Of a DNA stretch of 19,040 nt, positions 15,126 to 19,040 are shown piece by piece (within the stretch, counting starts at the first letter, position 1; each line of letters begins with the position of its first letter). The DNA is from XYA12-FULL-58-9 sp001798605 (GTDB taxonomy: Bacteria > Myxococcota > XYA12-FULL-58-9): assembly GCA_036736205.1 (NCBI GenBank), contig DAINMX010000114.1, forward strand, positions 1-19,040, in the 5' to 3' direction. A program made the position numbers and the translations under genes. The notes beneath the pieces are model-generated. The model was given only the letters and a program-made list of their open reading frames with translations, did no database searches and had not been told where the DNA came from.

Positions 15126-15705
15126 AAACTCAGCCGTGTTTGACCCAATCACTGAGCGCTGGCCGCCCGTCTATGATGCAGCAGAGTTGGCCGCCACCAT
15201 CACGAGCCTGGTTGAGTCGGGCACGCTGCAATCCAAGTTCTATCAGAACCCGCGAAGAGGCCCGCAGGTTTGCCAGGGCGACATCGTCAGACTGCCGAGT
15301 GCGATCCCCGTTATCGATCACCTGGGTCAACCCGCCGCTTTGGACGAAACGGTTTACCACTGGTTGGTGATTGGCAACACGTGTGACTTTGCTCGCCGAT
15401 CCGACGATGTGCGGTGGTCACAACTGGTGCCGTTATTCGACCTCGGCAGCAAAGAGACACTTACTGCAGAGCAGATTCGCGCCATCACGGCATACCGCAC
15501 ATCGAGGCGTTTTCACGTGCCTGCCTGGTCCACGGAGGTCAGCGGGCGTTTTTATGTTGCGGACTTCCTGCTACCCGTGGCTGCAGACAAGGAGGCACTG
15601 TCTGGGATTGCCTCGGTGGAGGCGCGAATGAGCGTGTTCGGTTGGGTGTTGTTGCACTCTTGTCTGGTCCGCTTCCTCGCCCGCGATGACGGTCGATTCG
15701 ACTGA
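15115..15705 (+). CDS. Unknown 196-residue protein with GDIV...NTCDF core
   Basis: The best start is uncertain: TTG at 15115 (196 residues, overlapping the previous stop) or GTG at 15136 (189 residues); neither has a good ribosome site. The central block CQGDIVRLPS...WLVIGNTCDFAR...WSQLVPLFDL (about 53-109) has the rhythm of an SH3-like barrel: a GDIV strand, a hydrophobic strand ending in a conserved T-C-D, then a strand ending in V-P-L. I have seen similar 'GDIV...S-x-x-CD...P' patterns in uncharacterised bacterial proteins but cannot name the family. The C-terminal half (YRTSRRFHVPAW...FYVADF) looks like continued beta structure. It is the last gene of the three-gene cassette. A fragment of a homologue of this core lies at 15953-16039. 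Confidence 0.6.
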   Translation: MDDRNSAVFDPITERWPPVYDAAELAATITSLVESGTLQSKFYQNPRRGPQVCQGDIVRLPSAIPVIDHLGQPAALDETVYHWLVIGNTCDFARRSDDVRWSQLVPLFDLGSKETLTAEQIRAITAYRTSRRFHVPAWSTEVSGRFYVADFLLPVAADKEALSGIASVEARMSVFGWVLLHSCLVRFLARDDGRFD

Positions 15706-15716
15706 GAGCAGCCCGC

Positions 15717-15941
15717 GTAAGCTCAGGCAATCCGTGCAGCGACACCGATGTCTGCTGGGAAGACTTGGGCGGTCAGTGCTGCACCTGCGTGAGCCTTCTC
15801 GACGAAGGTAGCTGTGCCGATATTGATTGGCCTGCGCTTCAGGCCGACATCGGAATGGGTACGACGATCGATGAGTCCTACTGTGCCAACCTCCTGAGCG
15901 CTGCATGTGGAGATGCATCGCACGCGAGACTCTCAACAGCG
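15717..15941 (+). pseudogene. Truncated, frameshifted copy of the Cys-rich lipoprotein gene at 17307
   Basis: Bases 15717-15782 match 17925-17990 with two differences in 66. Bases 15786-15941 match 18783-18939 with about 8% difference. The two blocks are joined through 3 unmatched bases, so 792 bp (264 codons) of the intact gene are missing but the frame is kept across the junction (QCC-T-CVSLLDEG). A 1-nt loss near 15890 (CCAACCTCC versus CCGAGCATCC) then breaks the frame before the C-terminal CMWSCIARETLNS. There is no start codon, signal peptide or promoter. It is a dead fragment of a paralogue. Confidence 0.85.
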
Positions 15942-15952
15942 TTGGGCACGCT

Positions 15953-16039
15953 GTTATCGATCACCTGGGTCAACCCGCCGCCTTGGATGAGACGGTTTGC
16001 CACTGGTTGGTGATCGGCAACACGTGTGACTTTGCGCGC
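15953..16039 (+). pseudogene. Fragment of a homologue of the 196-residue gene (VIDHLGQPA...NTCDFA core)
   Basis: These 87 bases match 15310-15396 with six mismatches in the central ~86. Five of the six do not change the amino acid (Ala, Asp, Glu, Ile and Ala codons) and one changes Tyr to Cys. It follows the lipoprotein fragment directly and has no start of its own. The silent-biased differences indicate that its source was a functional, separately evolving homologue, not a fresh local duplication. Confidence 0.85.
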
Positions 16040-16044
16040 AAAAC

Positions 16045-16256
16045 CTGTTCGCCAAACATTCCGGATCGACCTATGGCGCTCGGGCCACCCGGATCCTCCA
16101 GAACTCGAACATACACACTGTCGTCGACGGGAACCACCGCGTAGATCGACGGACGCGCAGCACGTTGCCCGACTGGACGTGCTTCTTCACGATCGCCAGA
16201 CTGGAGCTCGGCTTGAGCTTGTTCCCTGCCTGGTGCGCGGCGGCGAAGTCCACCAA
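16045..16256 (-). pseudogene. Degraded AbiEi-like antitoxin N-terminal fragment
   Basis: On the minus strand, one frame reads VDFAAAHQAGNKLKPSSSLA then IVKKHVQSGNVLRVRR. After a frame change near 16143 a second frame continues IYAVVPVDDSVYVRVLEDPGG. Joined, this resembles the N-terminal winged-helix of AbiEi-type antitoxins, whose typical pattern is a helix, then V-x-x-G-x-L-x-R-x-R-R-G-x-Y-A-V-V-P. The break removes the R-R-G-x-Y link. The body of the antitoxin and the AbiEii toxin are missing. It lies just downstream of the vapC at 16301 in the same orientation. The family call rests on pattern memory only. Confidence 0.42.
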
Positions 16257-16300
16257 GCGGAAGACCGGATGCGATCCGACGCGCGCGCAACTGGCCGTGC

Positions 16301-16693
16301 TCAGAGTTCCACGCTGTCGATGTCAGTAAGAGAGAAGTCGTCGCCCTTGAACAACAATGGCTGGCCGGCCACTCTTGCCGTGGCGCAGGCCACGCAATCT
16401 CCGAGGTTGAGAGCAGCCCGATGCCGTCCCTTGCCATAGCGCCAATGCGCATTCAACGCTTCGATGCGGTGCTCGTCGGTGAATGAGACACTCTCGGTTC
16501 CCAGCCGCCGCAATAGATGCTCGATGTTCGCCTGCATGGGACGATCCTTGCGGTCGGAAAGGACCATCCCAGCCTCGACAAGACTCACCGCTGAAATGGC
16601 GGACTGATCGGCCTTGGCCAGTACCTCGAGGAAGCGTTCTGCCTCGGGCTCGCATTGAATGATAGCGACCAACGCAGAGGTATCGACGATCAC
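16301..16693 (-). CDS. vapC: VapC-type PIN-domain ribonuclease toxin (pair 2)
   Basis: The protein has 130 residues from a GTG that overlaps the antitoxin stop (GTGA). PIN-domain acidic residues are Asp4 (IVDTSALVAI), Glu40 (VSLVEAG), Asp99 (LNLGDCVACATA) and Asp118/119 (LLFKGDDFSLTD). These are the four positions expected for Mg2+-dependent RNA cleavage. The KGDDFSLTD ending is typical of VapC toxins paired with Rv0623-like antitoxins. It is distinct in sequence from the toxin at 10513, so this is not a duplication of pair 1. The gene appears intact; the RNA target is unknown. Confidence 0.94.
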   Translation of the reverse strand: MIVDTSALVAIIQCEPEAERFLEVLAKADQSAISAVSLVEAGMVLSDRKDRPMQANIEHLLRRLGTESVSFTDEHRIEALNAHWRYGKGRHRAALNLGDCVACATARVAGQPLLFKGDDFSLTDIDSVEL

Positions 16694-16950
16694 TCGGACG
16701 CTCCGCTCGGCCCATAACCGAGGATCTCGTCCTCTGTTAGCTCGGTGTGGACATCAGGGAGAGACCAAACCTCACGCTCCAAGAACTCACGAGCCTGTCG
16801 CAGACGTAGTTCTGCGTCGCGTGCTTTCAGGAGAGTCTTCTTGTGGGCCTGCAATGCAGTGATGACACCGGCTGTCATGGAGGTTCCCGCGAGCTCCGCG
16901 ACCTGGCGAGCAAGCTTTTCAGCCTCTGGATGTTTGACACTCAATGCCAT
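16690..16950 (-). CDS. vapB: VapB-type antitoxin (Rv0623/PSK-operon family, pair 2)
   Basis: The protein has 86 residues. The opening MALSVKHPEAEKLARQVAEL followed by AGTSMTAGVITAL is the ribbon-helix-helix-type N-terminus of the Rv0623-like antitoxin family. The central helix (KKTLLKARDAELRLRQAREFLEREVW) and the acidic tail (ELTEDEILGYG) would bind and block the toxin. The TEDEILGY motif is common in this family. It represses its own promoter together with VapC; a matching inverted repeat overlaps the -10. There is no Shine-Dalgarno before the ATG. Confidence 0.93.
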   Translation of the reverse strand: MALSVKHPEAEKLARQVAELAGTSMTAGVITALQAHKKTLLKARDAELRLRQAREFLEREVWSLPDVHTELTEDEILGYGPSGASE

Positions 16951-16960
16951 GATTCATGCC

Positions 16961-16980
16961 AGGTATAATTCTGTATACCT
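16961..16980. promoter_or_regulatory. VapB operator inverted repeat AGGTATA-N6-TATACCT (pair 2)
   Basis: Perfect 7-bp arms (16961-16967 and 16974-16980) flank a 6-bp centre. That centre is exactly the -10 hexamer, so a dimer bound here would block the promoter. Confidence 0.75.
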
Positions 16981-16996
16981 AGGTTCCAATGGTCAA
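16968..16996 (-). promoter_or_regulatory. vapBC promoter (pair 2)
   Basis: On the minus strand the -35 is TTGACC (16991-16996), the spacer is 17 bp and the -10 is CAGAAT (16968-16973). The predicted 5' leader is only about 11-16 nt. Confidence 0.62.
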
Positions 16997-17230
16997 GTGC
17001 GATGTCTACTAATTGGTCCCGCTGTTGCGAAATTGATATGTTTGTCATCAAACGACGCCCTACGGTTGGTGGATGCGGCCGCGCGGCAGCGGGTGTCCAA
17101 GGTCGAGGCGTGCTCGCCAACCGACTTGCTCGAACGGCTGCAGGCACGGAGTTCGTTTGATGTGGAGGGGGCACGGAAGGCGGTGCTTACGCTTTGTGCT
17201 CGTGTGGCACCTGGCGTCCGAGACGCATGA
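16997..17230 (+). other. Possible 77-codon ORF or coding remnant upstream of the large lipoprotein
   Basis: A GTG at 16997 opens a frame whose second half (LVDAAARQRVSKVEACSPTDLLERLQA, RKAVLTLCARVAP) has protein-like composition and helix periodicity. It lacks a ribosome site, begins inside the divergent vapBC promoter and matches no family I know. It may be the 3' end of a decayed gene. The opposite strand at 17210-17309 also shows a protein-like stretch starting MVDLFAKFIGISIPANLLD. The two cannot both be real, so I give low weight to either. Nothing else is visible in 16981-17290. Confidence 0.22.
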
Positions 17231-17306
17231 GGGCTTGAGGAAGGCAACGATGTCGAGAAGGTTTGCCGGGATGCTGATGCCAATGAATTTAGCGAAGAGG
17301 TCAACC

Positions 17307-18947
17307 ATGGGAGTTTGCCCTGTTCGGCGCACCCTATTGAGTGGCGTGCTGTTCTTGGTCTGTTTGGCGTGGGTCATGGGTTGTGACAGCAACGCGGTTG
17401 TTGGCCAGACGACATGCTCCGGCTGCTTGATCGACGGGATTTGCTATCCGCCAGCGGTCACTCATCCGGTCGATAGTTGCAAGATCTGCAACGCAGCTCA
17501 CTCTCCCGAAAGCTGGACGAACAACGACGGGGCGTTCTGCGATGATGGCGTTTTCTGCAATGGTCGTGACGAGTGCAGTGCCGGCGCGTGCGTGGGCGGC
17601 ACGGGCAGTGCTTGTAACGACGACGGCATGTTCTGCAACGGCACGGAGAGCTGCAACGAGAGCGCGCGCACCTGCGAGCACACGGGCAATCCGTGCGGTG
17701 CTGGACTGTGGTGCAACGAGAGCGCCGATAGCTGCGTCGCGATCTGCGGCGGCTGTCTCATTCAGGGGATCTGTGTCTTCGATGGCCAGCCGCATCCGGG
17801 AAATCCCTGCCTTGGTTGCGACGTCGCTACCTCGAGCACTTCTTGGACCGTCCGTGAAGGTTCTCGCTGCTCTGACGACGGGTTGTATTGTACGGGCATC
17901 GAGACTTGTGCGGGCACTGCCTGTGTAAGCTCGGGCAATCCGTGCAGCGACACCGATGTCTGCTGGGAAGACTCGGGCGGTCAGTGCTGCGCCGAAGGCA
18001 TCTTTGTATGCAATGCTGATCAGGATGTAGAGGAATATGACTCGTGTGGTCATAGACTCGGACCGGTGATCCCGTGCGGCTCGGGCGGCGCCACATGCGA
18101 CGACGGCCATTGCCTCTGTAACCCGGTGACTCAGGCGGGCTGCGCGGCAGACAACAAGTGTGCAATCGTGAGCCTCGAGCCGCTTTGCAGGCCCAACGGT
18201 GACAAGGGTTTCGGGCAGGCATGCACTGTCGACAGCGAGGGTGGAGACGATTGCGCGGCGGGGGGTTATTGCAATTCAAATATCTGTGCCGAGATTTGCC
18301 ATGTGGAGCCCGACACCTGCGGCGATAGTTTCATCTGTCTCTCTCAACCGTTTTCTTACACAACGACCCTCGGTCTTTGTGAGCCCATGTGCGATCCCGT
18401 TCTCCAGGATTGCCAACAAACCAACCAAGCATGTTACCCCCAACTCGGGACTGGACATTCCTTCTGCGCCGAGGTTCCTGTCGAGGCAGAGGGCTTGCTC
18501 CAGGGCGACCTCTGCTATGGGGACAATCAGGGAACATGCTATTCCAACGGTTGCGATGAAGGCTTTGCGCCACTCCTCCCCGACGATCGTTGTGCCTTCT
18601 TGTGCAATCCGATCGACAACTGGCTGAACCATGTTGCGGGGTTGACCGGAGACCCCGCCGGCGTCACCTGCGACACCACCTTCGGTGGAGAACGACCCGA
18701 TGGACCCGGATCCGACTACGAGTGTCGATTCATCCAAAGCTACTACAGTAACTCCGAATACTTCCAAAGCTCGGTCGGCATGTGCGTGAGCCTTCTCGAC
18801 GAAGGTAGCTGTGCCGATTTTGATTGGCCTGCGCTTCAGGCCGACATCGGCAACGGTATTGCGATCGATGAGGTCTACTGTGCCGAGCATCCTGAGCGCT
18901 GCATGTGGAGCTGCATCGCACGCGAGACTCTCAACAGCGCGTTTTAG
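17307..18947 (+). CDS. Large Cys-rich lipoprotein
   Basis: The protein has 546 residues from the ATG at 17307, where GAGG at 17297-17300 is 6 nt upstream and a signal peptide follows; the frame is open further upstream but lacks these. The signal peptide ends in VMGC with Cys26. About residues 35-235 hold repeated Cys-rich units such as FCDDGVFCNGRDECSAGACV, ACNDDGMFCNGTESCNE and CSDDGLYCTGIETCAG, the spacing seen in many myxobacterial secreted proteins. A second Cys-rich part (about 290-546) has CRPNGDKGFGQAC, GGDDCAAGGYC, DTCGDSFICL and a final CMWSCIARETLNS. Disulfide-rich modules suggest a stable extracellular or periplasmic protein. No catalytic motif seen. Pieces of a paralogue are at 15717-15941. 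Confidence 0.8.
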   Translation: MGVCPVRRTLLSGVLFLVCLAWVMGCDSNAVVGQTTCSGCLIDGICYPPAVTHPVDSCKICNAAHSPESWTNNDGAFCDDGVFCNGRDECSAGACVGGTGSACNDDGMFCNGTESCNESARTCEHTGNPCGAGLWCNESADSCVAICGGCLIQGICVFDGQPHPGNPCLGCDVATSSTSWTVREGSRCSDDGLYCTGIETCAGTACVSSGNPCSDTDVCWEDSGGQCCAEGIFVCNADQDVEEYDSCGHRLGPVIPCGSGGATCDDGHCLCNPVTQAGCAADNKCAIVSLEPLCRPNGDKGFGQACTVDSEGGDDCAAGGYCNSNICAEICHVEPDTCGDSFICLSQPFSYTTTLGLCEPMCDPVLQDCQQTNQACYPQLGTGHSFCAEVPVEAEGLLQGDLCYGDNQGTCYSNGCDEGFAPLLPDDRCAFLCNPIDNWLNHVAGLTGDPAGVTCDTTFGGERPDGPGSDYECRFIQSYYSNSEYFQSSVGMCVSLLDEGSCADFDWPALQADIGNGIAIDEVYCAEHPERCMWSCIARETLNSAF

Positions 18948-19040
18948 GCAACGTCAACAATCCTGTTAACGGAGACTTGTTGCTGCACGAACTTGGGTAG
19001 GCCCAGTTCAAAGTCGTCGATGATCCGATCGAGGATGTAA
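18944..19040 (-). CDS. Possible 3' end of a minus-strand gene entering from the right edge
   Basis: The minus strand is open from the window edge to a TAA at 18944-18946. It gives 31 residues including LDRIIDDFELGLPKF and QQQVSVNRIVDVA, which look like real protein. Its stop overlaps the convergent lipoprotein stop by 3 nt. It is too short to assign a family, and chance cannot be excluded. Confidence 0.4.
   Translation of the reverse strand, partial: YILDRIIDDFELGLPKFVQQQVSVNRIVDVA

Larger units (their letters stand above)
15706..16300. other. Gene graveyard between the unknown cassette and vapC
   Basis: This 595-nt stretch has no intact gene. It contains, in order, the lipoprotein remnant (15717-15941), an 11-nt join, the 196-residue-gene fragment (15953-16039) and the minus-strand AbiEi-like remnant (to about 16256). 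The last ~45 nt before vapC show nothing recognisable. No transposase, terminal inverted repeats or target duplications were seen. Confidence 0.8.

Noticed and set aside
15706..16300. Transposon explaining the graveyard
   Set aside because: No transposase-like coding, terminal inverted repeats or target-site duplications could be seen.
17073..17306. Upstream extension of the large lipoprotein to an ATG at 17073
   Set aside because: The extra 78 residues are Arg-rich and would bury the signal peptide; a GAGG site fits the ATG at 17307.
17210..17309. Minus-strand start MVDLFAKFIGISIPANLLD
   Set aside because: Protein-like for about 30 residues, but then it turns into His/Arg/Pro-rich low-quality sequence and has no ribosome site; possibly a remnant.

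Overview
The window looks like a draft scaffold piece from a high-GC Gram-negative bacterium. I would place it in or near Myxococcota or a related former deltaproteobacterial lineage. This is inferred from style, not from a marker gene: several Cys-rich lipoproteins with 'C-x-x-D-x-x-C-x-x-G-x-x-C' spacing, a giant surface lipoprotein ending in FG-GAP/VCBS repeats, and a J-domain protein with GEYL-type repeats. A run of exactly 100 N sits inside a simple repeat at 11774-11873, so the two halves are joined across a scaffold gap.

Layout. 1-212: start of a lipoprotein gene on the minus strand whose 18-bp tandem repeat encodes GDTNQW/GDTHQA hexapeptides; it runs off the left edge. 466-6165: a 1,899-residue lipoprotein with six Ig-like modules followed by 14 FG-GAP/VCBS blades. 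9312-6214 (minus): a tightly overlapping operon of a TetR-family regulator, an AmpG-like permease, phosphopantetheine adenylyltransferase (CoaD) and an MBL-fold hydrolase. It has a textbook -35/-10 and a 14-bp palindrome on the -10. 9411-9530: three copies of a 40-bp repeat, followed by a small Cys-rich lipoprotein. 10250-10932: a VapBC toxin-antitoxin pair with a palindromic operator and an apparently leaderless antitoxin start. 11011-11694: a J-domain protein. 11695-11935: an 8-bp tandem repeat with the assembly gap. 12070-13820: a coupled set of membrane protein, ECF sigma factor and a tiny one-helix membrane protein (candidate anti-sigma).

14032-15705 holds a coupled three-gene cassette: a TIGR04255-like protein, an unknown 111-residue protein and an unknown 196-residue protein with a GDIV...NTCDF core. 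Next comes a gene graveyard (15717-16256) stitched from a truncated copy of the 17307-18947 lipoprotein, a fragment of a homologue of the 196-residue gene, and a frameshifted AbiEi-like antitoxin remnant. A second VapBC pair (minus) and a 546-residue Cys-rich lipoprotein follow. A possible convergent gene enters from the right edge.

The left part (1-9312) is ordinary chromosome: surface lipoproteins plus a regulated transport/cofactor operon. The right part (about 9400-19040) has the character of an accessory island: two toxin-antitoxin modules, decayed defence-type gene pieces, short tandem repeats and the unknown cassette. The cassette at 14032-15705 is my best candidate for an undescribed system.
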